From an uncultured Bacteroidota bacterium (GTDB lineage Bacteria; Bacteroidota; Bacteroidia; Chitinophagales; Chitinophagaceae): a stretch of DNA of 64,000 nucleotides. Each line of letters starts with the position of its first letter. The stretch's first letter is position 1. The position numbers and the translations under genes are program-made. The stretch spans positions 48,910-112,909 of the forward strand of contig CAIKYB010000002.1 in NCBI GenBank assembly GCA_903831575.1. The letters are read 5' to 3'. Below are positions 1 through 8,329 of the stretch, one piece after another. The notes under the pieces are model-generated. The model made no database searches. It worked only from the letters and a program-made list of their open reading frames with translations, and was not told the origin of the DNA.

Positions 1-191
1 GGAGCTGTAAGTATCGCTTTGGCTTTCCCTCCAATAGTGTAATTGAGAATAATGTTTTTGGCTTCTTCAATTCCAATTTGTTTTTTATTTAGGCTCTTAA
101 CTTTTGTTGCATCATTCTCACAACTGTATAAAAAAATACAGCCCATAACTAGAGCTGTAATAATTTTATTATTTATAGTAAAAAACGTCAT
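1..191 (-). CDS. lptC: LPS export protein LptC-like lipoprotein (C-terminus cut by window edge)
   Basis: Partial gene; 63 codons are visible and the frame is open to the window edge. The start ATG is at 189-191. The N-terminus is a lipoprotein signal peptide: a hydrophobic stretch ends in IFLYSC, with the lipidated Cys at residue 24. It is followed by acidic ENDATK and then the segment IGIEEAKNI..NYTIGGKAKA. The lipobox-END-EEAKNI-GKxKA arrangement is that of Bacteroidota LptC, the inner-membrane-anchored periplasmic bridge that passes lipopolysaccharide from LptBFG to LptA. The gene lies 13 bp after the barrel protein and follows coaX, a neighbourhood I recall from other Bacteroidota. The assignment rests on the N-terminus only, so it is likely but not certain. 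Confidence 0.7.
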   Translation of the reverse strand, partial: MTFFTINNKIITALVMGCIFLYSCENDATKVKSLNKKQIGIEEAKNIILNYTIGGKAKAILTA

Positions 192-204
192 TTTAAAATC
201 AGGA

Positions 205-1614
205 TTAATCGTAAATTCTTTTTTGGAACCAACGAGCATTCATAGAAATGCCAAAGTTGAATCTTACAAAATTTTCATGGAAGCTGGCAGAGGATTTATT
301 TCCACGTGCTCCAATCTCGAATGAGGTATTAAGGGTAACATATTCACCTCTTGTTTGAATATATCTTGGGGTCGATAAAGGAAAACTAGCCCCTGCAGTT
401 ACGGCATAATTATTTCTTTTTTCGTCAAGGTTGATATAATCAGGGCCAAAATAAAAACCGGCGCGATATTTTAAATAACTGAAATAATTATTTTTTGCAG
501 CATTGAATTTTGCAGGATAATATTCTGCACCAACACGCATGGTCCAGTTATTTATCACCTTGTCTGTTTTGTCATAAAAACGATAAGAAGATCCCCAATT
601 AGAACATTCGAAATCTGCACCAACTAACCATTTATTATTTTTCGAATGGTAAGTTAAGCCGATACCTAAAGTTGAAGGAATAACAATTTTTCCAACGCTA
701 TCCTTAACTCCGGCTACACTATCAATCGTTGCGATATCTCCCGTATAATCATAACCATACGATTCAAAAATAACATCTTGTTTTGCATTCAGTTTTTGTT
801 GAAGATTTGCAAAAGCTCCAAAACGCCAGGTTCCACTATTTTGGGTATTGAGTTGGTATTGAATTCCGGTATTGATAAATAATCCTCCAAATCTACTGCT
901 CACTTCGTAATTAGATTTGGCATAATTCACGGTATCGTTAACTAATGTTCTTTTTGTGCTATAATCTTTTGATCCAAAAGAGTAACCAACACTAACTCCA
1001 ACACTAAATTCATTGTGAGAAGCTCCTTTTCCAATTTTCCTTATCCCTGTGCTCAAATTGACTTGATTCAAACCTCCAGAGCCTTCATAGAGGGTATTAA
1101 TACTATCAACCCCTGTCAATCTTCCATTTGTTTCAATCTTATAATTAATCTTACTGACAGGACGGAGGCCCAAGGCTAATCCCCAGGTAGTTCCTTTCTT
1201 TTCCATTTTCTTTGTAGATATGGGAAAAGCAATTTGTAGATAGGAAATTGTGGTGTTGTTTGATTTGTATTTTTCGGTATTAGTGGTACTTTTCAATGTT
1301 CTTGAATCCACTTCAGCCCCTATATCAAATATCACATTAGAAAAGCTTTTTGTGTTTGACAAATTCCCAAGCGACGCAGGATTAACAAAGTTGATATGAA
1401 GAGGTGATCCCAATAATCCAAAATCAGCATATGCGGCAGATACGCCACCCATGGCTCTGTTTATAATATTTTGGGTAGGGGATAAGTCTCCAATTCCATA
1501 TCTAGAAAGCGGTGAATTGTCTTGAGCCATTACATTGCTAAATACGATTAAGGACAATGTTAATAGGAATAAACATTTCTTAAATGTGTCAGTTATTAAG
1601 TTCACTAAGTGCAT
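205..1614 (-). CDS. Outer-membrane beta-barrel protein, conserved neighbour of coaX/lptC
   Basis: About 469 residues from the ATG at 1614. This start is chosen because it puts a signal peptide at the N-terminus (hydrophobic LFLLTLSLIVFSNVMAQ) and gives a 26-bp overlap with the end of coaX; the frame is open further upstream, but that would bury the signal. The mature protein begins DNSPLSRYGIGDLSP and contains NPASLGNL, typical of FadL/OmpP1-like Bacteroidota barrels. Alternating hydrophobic/polar strands rich in Tyr, Gly and Asn run to the C-terminus. It probably sits in the outer membrane; ligand unknown. Expression is probably coupled to coaX upstream and lptC downstream. Function is inferred from fold and context only. 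Confidence 0.75.
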   Translation of the reverse strand: MHLVNLITDTFKKCLFLLTLSLIVFSNVMAQDNSPLSRYGIGDLSPTQNIINRAMGGVSAAYADFGLLGSPLHINFVNPASLGNLSNTKSFSNVIFDIGAEVDSRTLKSTTNTEKYKSNNTTISYLQIAFPISTKKMEKKGTTWGLALGLRPVSKINYKIETNGRLTGVDSINTLYEGSGGLNQVNLSTGIRKIGKGASHNEFSVGVSVGYSFGSKDYSTKRTLVNDTVNYAKSNYEVSSRFGGLFINTGIQYQLNTQNSGTWRFGAFANLQQKLNAKQDVIFESYGYDYTGDIATIDSVAGVKDSVGKIVIPSTLGIGLTYHSKNNKWLVGADFECSNWGSSYRFYDKTDKVINNWTMRVGAEYYPAKFNAAKNNYFSYLKYRAGFYFGPDYINLDEKRNNYAVTAGASFPLSTPRYIQTRGEYVTLNTSFEIGARGNKSSASFHENFVRFNFGISMNARWFQKRIYD

Positions 1615-2311
1615 ACAATCCTTTAAATAAAAAATACTTGTCGGCAAATATCTTGCATTTAAGTTGACTGGCAAAATAGTCGGCATTACCCCCGGTTAAT
1701 ACAGCGTTAAAGTTGCCATATTTTTGACTGTATTTATCAACAAAACCCTCTATTTCATTGATGATTCCGTAAACAACCCCAGATTGTAAATTTGTTTTGG
1801 TATCATAGCCAATAAATGGAAAATTCGATTCATTTTGTACTAAGGGCAATTTTGACGTGTAATCGTGCATGGCTTTAAAGCGCATGTCCATTCCAGGTGA
1901 AATGCTTCCGCCCATAAACTGCTGCCCTTGATTAATAAAATTATACGTGATACAACTTCCTAATCCGATAATAAGATTATTTTGTTTGGGAAAGAGATTT
2001 ACAGCTGCTGCAATAAGACAAAGCCGGTCAGCTCCAATAGTTTCTGGTTTGGAAATGGACGTTGTAAAATTGAAGGCACTTGTATGGGAAATCTTGTGAA
2101 ATCTTGTATTACTTGCCAAAAGAGATTCCATTTTTACATCATGGTTGATAACCGAAGCTAGAATGGATTTTGATGGATTGTACTTTTGTAAAAGCAATTC
2201 AATGGTTGAAAGGCTATCATCAAGTAGGGTGATTTCCTCTGCAAAAGTACCATTACTAAAAACAGCAGCTTTTAATCGAGTATTACCGAAATCGAAGCAG
2301 AGGGTTGTCAT
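1589..2311 (-). CDS. coaX: Type III pantothenate kinase
   Basis: Predicted to phosphorylate pantothenate, the first step of coenzyme A synthesis, in the cytosol. The 240 residues match the family length. Visible motifs: N-terminal phosphate motif CFDFGNTR with Asp7, pantothenate motif GADR at 93-96, and GGSISPGMDMRFKAMH followed by LP. The second phosphate motif, normally D-x-G-T-x-x-T-x-D, reads G-L-G-S-C-I-T-Y-N at 116-124, so the usual Asp and Thr are replaced (see findings). Its 3' end overlaps the barrel-protein gene, suggesting translational coupling. Family assignment is secure; whether catalysis is normal is an open question. Confidence 0.9.
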   Translation of the reverse strand: MTTLCFDFGNTRLKAAVFSNGTFAEEITLLDDSLSTIELLLQKYNPSKSILASVINHDVKMESLLASNTRFHKISHTSAFNFTTSISKPETIGADRLCLIAAAVNLFPKQNNLIIGLGSCITYNFINQGQQFMGGSISPGMDMRFKAMHDYTSKLPLVQNESNFPFIGYDTKTNLQSGVVYGIINEIEGFVDKYSQKYGNFNAVLTGGNADYFASQLKCKIFADKYFLFKGLYALSELNN

Positions 2312-2374
2312 TGATTAATTATTTTTGTGTTTTAAATCAAATAAAAACTGCAACAGGAACATTTTTTTGCTTAT

Positions 2375-3145
2375 TTATGAATGTCCTTTTAATTTATTTT
2401 TAAACAATTTTAGTTGATATCTTAAAAAAACGAGGTACCCAAGATATTTTTTAATCATGGAATCCCTGTCTGCTTCTAAAGCTACATCTATTTGTAAACT
2501 AGAAATCCCTTTCGAAGAAAAATCAGTAATAATAACAGGATAGTATTGAAATTTAATATCATTATCTGCCCAACATTGCATATTTAAAAGATGATCAGCA
2601 CTTATTCGATATTTTTCATCAAATCTGTATTTACTAAATACTATACTTGGATACAATACGTTTTGCTGACAAAAATTTGCCTTTGCTAATCTGTATGAAT
2701 TAAATTTACCTCCATAACGTTTAGTATCTGAAATATAATCCCCGTAGTAAACAGTATTTTTTTCTTTTAAGAATGTTGTCATTTCCGCAAATCCATTCAA
2801 CAAAGTATCATCAGCTCCTAAAAATATAATCCACTCTCCATGAGCATAGTTAATAGCTTTATTCATAGCATTATATATGCCGGTGTCTTTTTCTGAAATC
2901 CAGAATTCAATTTTGTCTTTAAATTCCGAAAGAATGGCGATGGTTTTATCTGAGCTGTTACCATCAATGACGATGTGTTCAATGTTTCTGAAGGGTTGTT
3001 CTAAAATACTATTCAAACAATTACGAATATCTTTTTCTGCATTATAACAAACGGTAATTACACTTACAAGAGGATTTGTATTCTTGATATTGCTGACTGT
3101 TCTTCTGCCTCCTGTAAGGATATTGCTAGAGTTTTTGGTATCCAT
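2375..3145 (-). CDS. Family 2 glycosyltransferase
   Basis: A GT-A fold glycosyltransferase of about 256 residues. Motifs in order: PLVSVITVCYN near the N-terminus, IDGNSSD, EKDTGIYNAMNKAI, and LGADD, which serves as the metal-binding DxD equivalent. The EKDTGIYNAMNKAI signature is typical of WcaA/WcaE-type enzymes that add sugars to cell-surface polysaccharide or LPS core. The ATG at 3145 overlaps the upstream glycosyltransferase by 20 bp; an in-frame ATG at 3178 would add 11 residues and cannot be excluded. The two genes are clearly one transcription unit. Donor and acceptor cannot be read from the sequence. Confidence 0.85.
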   Translation of the reverse strand: MDTKNSSNILTGGRRTVSNIKNTNPLVSVITVCYNAEKDIRNCLNSILEQPFRNIEHIVIDGNSSDKTIAILSEFKDKIEFWISEKDTGIYNAMNKAINYAHGEWIIFLGADDTLLNGFAEMTTFLKEKNTVYYGDYISDTKRYGGKFNSYRLAKANFCQQNVLYPSIVFSKYRFDEKYRISADHLLNMQCWADNDIKFQYYPVIITDFSSKGISSLQIDVALEADRDSMIKKYLGYLVFLRYQLKLFKNKLKGHS

Positions 3146-3920
3146 TTCTACAGGCGCTAATTTTTTGTTTAACTGCATTTAAATATATTGTAAGATTGTT
3201 GCTTTCATTATGACGAGAGTACTCGTTATGGTAAATATGAAAACAAACGGCTACAAGCTTTAATTGCTTTTTCTTCAAACCACTATTTATTAATCGCTCT
3301 CCCAATTCAATATCTTCATGACCCCATCCAATTAAATCATTGTTGTAACCATTGACTGCAATAAAATCTTTTTTCCAAACAGCAAAATTACAACCCTTTA
3401 TATTTCTTGAATTATTAGGGCTACCCCAAAACAAGAAACTTAAAAAAGGTAAACGACTTGCATTTATTCTCGATTTTAATCCTTTTGAAAGAAAATTCAA
3501 GTTTATGTTTTTTGTTTGAAACAATAGTTCAGTTCTTTCTTTTGTAAGTCGACCACGGCTACCCTTTATGAAATAGCCAATCTTTGCATTATTAATATGG
3601 TCCTCAATAAAATGTTTATTAAGGATAATGTCTCCATCTATTTGAACAATATAATTCCCCAATGCATTTCTATATGTTTCATTGAGGATGATTGTTTTTC
3701 TAAAGCCATCATCTTCATGCCAGAAATGTTTTAATGGTATACTAAATATGGATTGGTATTTTTTTATAAGAGTGGCTGTTTCCTCTTTAGATCCATCATC
3801 AGCTATTAACACTTCAAGTGGAAGCACAGATTGTTTTAATATACTTTGAAGAACAAGCTCTAATGCCTCAGGCCAATTATATGTAGCAATTACAAGAGAG
3901 CAACTAATATCAGATTGCAT
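3126..3920 (-). CDS. Family 2 glycosyltransferase with galactosyltransferase-type C-terminal motif
   Basis: 264 residues. The N-terminal GT2 domain shows CSLVIATYN, then IADDGS (residues 39-44) and QIDGDIIL as the DxD metal site. The C-terminal half carries NIKGCNFAVWKKD and GWGHEDIELGERL, the Glyco_transf_7C signature shared with chondroitin-synthase-type and LPS-core enzymes in which the ED acts near the catalytic base. First gene of a pair; its stop lies inside the next glycosyltransferase. It diverges from meaB across an 81-bp gap that must hold both promoters. Likely role is synthesis of LPS or a surface glycan; specificity unknown. Confidence 0.85.
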   Translation of the reverse strand: MQSDISCSLVIATYNWPEALELVLQSILKQSVLPLEVLIADDGSKEETATLIKKYQSIFSIPLKHFWHEDDGFRKTIILNETYRNALGNYIVQIDGDIILNKHFIEDHINNAKIGYFIKGSRGRLTKERTELLFQTKNINLNFLSKGLKSRINASRLPFLSFLFWGSPNNSRNIKGCNFAVWKKDFIAVNGYNNDLIGWGHEDIELGERLINSGLKKKQLKLVAVCFHIYHNEYSRHNESNNLTIYLNAVKQKISACRNGYQKL

Positions 3921-4001
3921 TTGTTTAATCTTTTATGATTGCAAATTTAATCTAAAATCAAGCATAATATGATCTAATAATTTTCATTACTTTGTGTAAC
4001 G

Positions 4002-4892
4002 ATGCAAAAAAGCCACTTCCTGCAATTTGATTATAGAGATATTAAATCTTTAGCACGTTGTATTTCATTGGTTGAAAATGAAGTAGAAGGGTATGAAGCA
4101 TTTATGCAGTCCTTGCCTCAAGATAATAAGAGTAAAGTTATTGGTATAACAGGCCCCCCTGGTGCTGGGAAAAGTACACTTACAGATGCTTTGATCGGTT
4201 CGTTTGTTGCTGATGGTAAAAAAGTTGCTGTACTTTGTGTAGATCCCTCATCTCCCTTTAATCTTGGTGCATTGCTTGGCGACAGAATTAGAATGAGTGA
4301 GTGGTTTGACAATCCAAATGTTTTTATTCGTTCTTTAGCTTCCCGCGGTTCAATGGGCGGACTCCATCCTAAAATTATTGAGATTACAGATATTTTAAAA
4401 GCTGCAGCATTTGATTATATCATTATTGAAACGGTAGGTGTAGGACAAAGCGAAATTGAAATTGCTGGTTTGGCGGATACTACAATTGTTGTTCTTGTTC
4501 CTGAATCCGGGGATGAAATTCAAACTATGAAGGCAGGATTAATGGAGATTGCTGACATTTTTGTGGTGAATAAAGCAGATAGACCAGGGGCAGATATTTT
4601 TATTAGAAATCTTCGACAAATGCTTGCGCCGGCTTTTAGGAATAACAGTAGTGAGATCCCAATTATTCCAACTATTGCATCGGAAAAATCGGGAATAGAA
4701 GAATTGAAAAGTAATATTATATTGAGAAACAGTAATAAAAATGAAGAAAAAAAATCATGTTTACTTGCTGAAAAAGCGTATCAATTAATAAAATCCAAAC
4801 GGATGTATGATATAGACAAAAATGAACTTGTTATAAAAATAAAAGAAGTTGGTACCCCTATAAATTTGTATAAATTCATAAAAGAATATTAA
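4002..4892 (+). CDS. meaB: MeaB/ArgK-family GTPase (methylmalonyl-CoA mutase chaperone type)
   Basis: A G3E-family P-loop GTPase of 296 residues, slightly short for the family (about 310-330). Motifs: Walker A GPPGAGKST at 51-59, CVDPSSPF, GDRIRM, SLASRGSMGGL, ETVGVGQSE and NKAD for guanine recognition. MeaB proteins gate cofactor loading and protect adenosylcobalamin-dependent methylmalonyl-CoA mutase; no mutase subunit lies in this window, so the partner would be elsewhere. It is flanked on both sides by glycan genes on the opposite strand. Its stop is 14 bp from the convergent aminotransferase. A near-consensus -7 element (TTACTTTG, 3987-3994) ends 7 nt before the ATG. Confidence 0.9.
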   Translation: MQKSHFLQFDYRDIKSLARCISLVENEVEGYEAFMQSLPQDNKSKVIGITGPPGAGKSTLTDALIGSFVADGKKVAVLCVDPSSPFNLGALLGDRIRMSEWFDNPNVFIRSLASRGSMGGLHPKIIEITDILKAAAFDYIIIETVGVGQSEIEIAGLADTTIVVLVPESGDEIQTMKAGLMEIADIFVVNKADRPGADIFIRNLRQMLAPAFRNNSSEIPIIPTIASEKSGIEELKSNIILRNSNKNEEKKSCLLAEKAYQLIKSKRMYDIDKNELVIKIKEVGTPINLYKFIKEY

Positions 4893-4906
4893 AAGGCTAC
4901 TTTAAT

Positions 4907-6007
4907 TTAAAAGTTATTAATAACCTCACATACTTTTTTTATCTGTTCCTCTGTATGAAAAAATGAAATAGGCAGACTTAAAGTTGTATTGTGAATCTCT
5001 TCTGAAATAGCAAAATTTTCGACCCACATATTTTTATATCCTTCTTGTAAATGAGGAGCAAGCGGATAATGAATTTCTGTTTTTATTCCGAAGTTTTCTA
5101 AATGCTGCTTTAATTCATCTCTTCTATTAGACCTTATGTTAAAAATGTGGAACACATCTTCATATCCACTTTGTTTTATCGGTTTAATGAAATCATTGGA
5201 GAGGTGACTCATGTATATGCTTGCCAAATGTTGCTTATGAGAAGTTATTTTGTCAAGTGATCTTAATTTAATTCTTAAAAATAATGCCTGTATCTCATCA
5301 AGCCGAGAATTTATTCCTATATATTTATTGTAATATTTTCTATCTGAACCGTAATTTCTTAATGCCCTTAACTTTTCTGCCAACTCGTCATCATTTGTTG
5401 TAATAGCACCAGCATCTCCAAGTGCCCCTAAATTTTTGGTTGGGTAAAAACTGAATGCATTTAAATCTCCAAAAGTGCCAACTTGTTTTTTATTAATACT
5501 TGCAGAATGGGCTTGAGCACAATCTTCAATTATTTTGAGGTTATATTTTTTCGCGATTATATTTATTGAATCCATTTCACATGTTTTCCCATATAAATGA
5601 ACAGGGATAATGGCAACTGTTTTTCCAGTGATTTTTTTTTCTATCAAGTCGGGATTGATATTGTATGTTTCAATTCGTGGCTCAACAAGAACAGGTTTTA
5701 ATCCTGCCAACACAATACTCAATATTGTTGCAATGTAAGTGTTGGATGGCACAATTACTTCGCTATCTTTTTTAAATTCAAATGCTTTCAAACAAAGGAT
5801 AAGTGCGTCTAATCCATTAGCTACTCCGATACAATGTTTGACTCCAATGTTTTGAGCAAATTCATTCTCAAAATATTTCACTTCATTACCAAGAATATAC
5901 CAACCCCTCTCATAAAAGGTTACAGATTTATCTTTAAACTCTTCAATGAAAGGCGCATTTAATTTCTGAAGATTTTCATATTCAATCAAGTTATCAATAG
6001 GGCTCAT
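4907..6007 (-). CDS. fdtB: dTDP-3-amino-3,6-dideoxyhexose transaminase (FdtB/QdtB type)
   Basis: PLP-dependent DegT/DnrJ/EryC1/StrS sugar aminotransferase, about 366 residues from the ATG at 6007 (an ATG at 6028 is also in frame but would extend the overlap with fdtA). Motifs: [37 protein letters not shown] (PLP-contacting Asp) and [16 protein letters not shown] with the Schiff-base Lys. It should aminate C3 of the dTDP-3-keto-6-deoxyhexose made by the adjacent FdtA-like isomerase, giving dTDP-Fuc3N or dTDP-Qui3N. It overlaps fdtA by 14 bp, consistent with translational coupling. The subfamily call relies on the fdtA partner; the exact sugar epimer is not determinable here. Confidence 0.88.
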   Translation of the reverse strand: MSPIDNLIEYENLQKLNAPFIEEFKDKSVTFYERGWYILGNEVKYFENEFAQNIGVKHCIGVANGLDALILCLKAFEFKKDSEVIVPSNTYIATILSIVLAGLKPVLVEPRIETYNINPDLIEKKITGKTVAIIPVHLYGKTCEMDSINIIAKKYNLKIIEDCAQAHSASINKKQVGTFGDLNAFSFYPTKNLGALGDAGAITTNDDELAEKLRALRNYGSDRKYYNKYIGINSRLDEIQALFLRIKLRSLDKITSHKQHLASIYMSHLSNDFIKPIKQSGYEDVFHIFNIRSNRRDELKQHLENFGIKTEIHYPLAPHLQEGYKNMWVENFAISEEIHNTTLSLPISFFHTEEQIKKVCEVINNF

Positions 6008-6356
6008 AGATATAGTCTTTGGAGTCAAAATGTTCAGATGCTAAAACCAATAATATGGCATCGCTTGTAAAATTATGCATACTATGGTAATCTTCAGGAT
6101 TAAGTATTAGGCATTTAGTAGGAGTATCTAAAAGAAAAGCCTCTTTATTAATTCCGTTATCATTACTTATGATACAACTTCCTTTTATACAGATAGCAGC
6201 TTGTATTGTTTTGTGATGCCTATGGTTACCTCGAATGGATTCGTCCACATCATAAATATAAAATACCCGCTTTATTTCAAACGGCAATATTTTTTCAATT
6301 ACCGACAAAGAACCTCTGTGGTCTTTATATTCATTTAATGCTAATAACTTAGGCAT
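5994..6356 (-). CDS. fdtA: dTDP-4-oxo-6-deoxyglucose 3,4-ketoisomerase (FdtA/QdtA, WxcM-like cupin)
   Basis: Small single-domain cupin of 120 residues, as expected. It carries [22 protein letters not shown], the active-site run [11 protein letters not shown] (His45 and His47, cf. the catalytic His pair of FdtA) and [20 protein letters not shown] at the C-terminus. FdtA-type enzymes move the keto group of dTDP-4-keto-6-deoxyglucose from C4 to C3, producing the galacto or gluco epimer used by FdtB or QdtB. The gene overlaps the preceding glycosyltransferase by 8 bp and fdtB by 14 bp. No dTDP-glucose synthase or dehydratase (rmlA/rmlB) and no FdtC acetyltransferase is present nearby. Confidence 0.9.
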   Translation of the reverse strand: MPKLLALNEYKDHRGSLSVIEKILPFEIKRVFYIYDVDESIRGNHRHHKTIQAAICIKGSCIISNDNGINKEAFLLDTPTKCLILNPEDYHSMHNFTSDAILLVLASEHFDSKDYIYEPY

Positions 6357-7380
6357 ATATTTTTTTAATTAGACTCCTGATAAATTTAGGAATCAATTTA
6401 GCATTGAAGATAAATAATCTATTAAAATATTTTACAAATACTTTCCGGTCTTCAATTATAGTTAAAATAATCTTTTTCTTGAGGTCCAGCCTTAATGTTT
6501 CATCCTGAATCAAAAACAACTCGGTGTTTATTTTTCTAATTTCATTCCAATAGTTAAAATAGAGTTTCTTTAAAGAATTGGTACTTTTTACATCATAAAG
6601 CCAAAATCCATTAGTTGCATAATTTTGGTTTAGAATTTTGAAATGTTGAAAATGATAATACACCAAGGGTGTTCCATCAATTACTAATTGGCCACGCCCA
6701 TTATTTATTAAATTATATTTATTAATATTCCATGGCGCAATACCACTATAATTATCATCAAGAATCTTTACTTTATTGTTAAAATCATTTGGCCAAGAAT
6801 CAAGGTATAGCTGATCGGCAAATCTTTTATTTTCTATATCTAATTTATCCTCACACCAAGACAAGCACTCTTTTCTCCATTTATTCAAACAAATAAAACC
6901 AATCTCATCATTTTTAAAAATCTGAAAGCTTACATTGAATTTACCATACTTCTCTAAATTAACTAACTCTGGAGAGAATTTGTGAGGAGTAATAATGATT
7001 GAATATTCATTAAGGTAATCAAATATATTTTTTGGTGAACTGTAAAAAAAAATATCTGCGTCTAGTGTACAAATATGTGGGAGGTTAAATTTCGTTAATA
7101 AATATAAAGGCCAGCAAGGACTCATGGTAAAATAATACTCAACAGGCTTTCTGGAACTCTTAACTCCCAACAATTCAGTATCATACCTTTCAAGTTCTTC
7201 AATTAAGGTTAATTCTAAATTTTGATACTGATTTTTTCTTTCAGTAAAATAATTGTAAGTATAATCGTCTAAACAAAGTATATGCATTTTGAAATCAATT
7301 TCGGTTGACTTCAAAGAATTGTAAAGAACTATTCCTCTTGACAAATAGTTTTTATCAAATAATGTAGCAAAGTATTTCAT
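6349..7380 (-). CDS. GT8-like glycosyltransferase (DxD type)
   Basis: 343 residues. The start MKYFATLFDKNYLSRGIVLYNSL matches the opening of glycogenin/GT8-like nucleotide-diphosphosugar transferases, and DADIFFY at about 107-113 is a DxD metal/nucleotide-sugar site. Later PWNINKYN and VYYHFQHFKIL resemble the C-terminal acceptor region of these enzymes; a basic tail (RSLIKKIYA) may attach it to the membrane. It lies 7 bp after the previous glycosyltransferase and overlaps fdtA. The context indicates surface-glycan assembly, perhaps adding a core sugar. Donor unknown; the family label is moderate in confidence. Confidence 0.72.
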   Translation of the reverse strand: MKYFATLFDKNYLSRGIVLYNSLKSTEIDFKMHILCLDDYTYNYFTERKNQYQNLELTLIEELERYDTELLGVKSSRKPVEYYFTMSPCWPLYLLTKFNLPHICTLDADIFFYSSPKNIFDYLNEYSIIITPHKFSPELVNLEKYGKFNVSFQIFKNDEIGFICLNKWRKECLSWCEDKLDIENKRFADQLYLDSWPNDFNNKVKILDDNYSGIAPWNINKYNLINNGRGQLVIDGTPLVYYHFQHFKILNQNYATNGFWLYDVKSTNSLKKLYFNYWNEIRKINTELFLIQDETLRLDLKKKIILTIIEDRKVFVKYFNRLFIFNAKLIPKFIRSLIKKIYA

Positions 7381-7387
7381 AGAAAAC

Positions 7388-8329
7388 TTAAAATCTTTCT
7401 TTCTTTTTTTTAAAAAACAACTTAATTTTTTTTAATAGTTTTAATTTCTTTTTGACAGGATTGCCATAATAATCTCCACTATTGCTGTATCCTTTTTTCA
7501 TTGCTTCAACCACATTATTATCTTCAACTATATTAGTATCTTCAAAATTCGGAGAAACTTCAAAAAGCGGCGGTGCTATGTTCAGTTTTGCATGTGTAGC
7601 TTCGTTGGAATCAATGTGTTGAGATAATGATGGATTAGGATATAACGTCAACCAGTTATTTAAAACACAAACCGCTTGCCATCTAATGGCCCAAGAGTTA
7701 ACTTTTCCTGAAATTTGATCTTCAAGCATCCCTATCATATTATATGATCCATATGCGTTAAACCTGACTTCAAGTTTTTTTTCCTTTAACTGCTCAAGTA
7801 AATCTATTGCATTTGGATTAAAATGAGACCACTTATTTTTCCAAGTAGCCCACCCCCAGCATTCTGACATTGCGAGAAAAAAAAAGTTGGGATATTTTTC
7901 ACCGCATGCAAAAAAGTTGCAAGCACCAATTTGAGCAATACTATCGTTATTTTCATATCTAGTCAAACTATCATTCATATACGCCAAGAAAAATTTGGAC
8001 AAAATCAAATCATCTTCCAAAACAATAACTTTATTATGTTTGTTTACTACATATGTTACTCCTTCTATAATTGAAGCAGCTAATCCTTTATTAGCACTTT
8101 GTTTAATTATAATAATCTCTTTAAAACGATTTTCTTTTTCAATAATAGTAGCAACATTATTTATTTTATTTAAGGTGTCTTGCTCTGCTTCAAATTTCGG
8201 ACCGTCAATATAAACATATAAAGAACTGTTTTGTGATTCAGGATTGCTTGCAAGCGAATCAAGAAGATTTTGAGTATGAATTGGTCTATTGTAGGTAAAT
8301 AAAACAATAGGAGCTAAATCATTTTGCAT
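7388..8329 (-). CDS. GT2-like sugar transferase
   Basis: 313 residues. APIVLFTYNRPIHTQNLLDSL begins a GT-A fold; VIVLEDDLILS (Glu105-Asp106-Asp107) is the metal-binding site of the GNT-I-like branch, and ECWGWATWKNKW is a conserved acceptor-side motif of Bacteroidota sugar transferases. The C-terminus is strongly basic (KKKLKLLKKIKLFFKKKKERF), suggesting electrostatic membrane association. It overlaps the 3' end of the GT56-like gene by 11 bp. Likely adds a sugar during surface-polysaccharide or glycoprotein-glycan synthesis; specificity cannot be read. Confidence 0.75.
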   Translation of the reverse strand: MQNDLAPIVLFTYNRPIHTQNLLDSLASNPESQNSSLYVYIDGPKFEAEQDTLNKINNVATIIEKENRFKEIIIIKQSANKGLAASIIEGVTYVVNKHNKVIVLEDDLILSKFFLAYMNDSLTRYENNDSIAQIGACNFFACGEKYPNFFFLAMSECWGWATWKNKWSHFNPNAIDLLEQLKEKKLEVRFNAYGSYNMIGMLEDQISGKVNSWAIRWQAVCVLNNWLTLYPNPSLSQHIDSNEATHAKLNIAPPLFEVSPNFEDTNIVEDNNVVEAMKKGYSNSGDYYGNPVKKKLKLLKKIKLFFKKKKERF

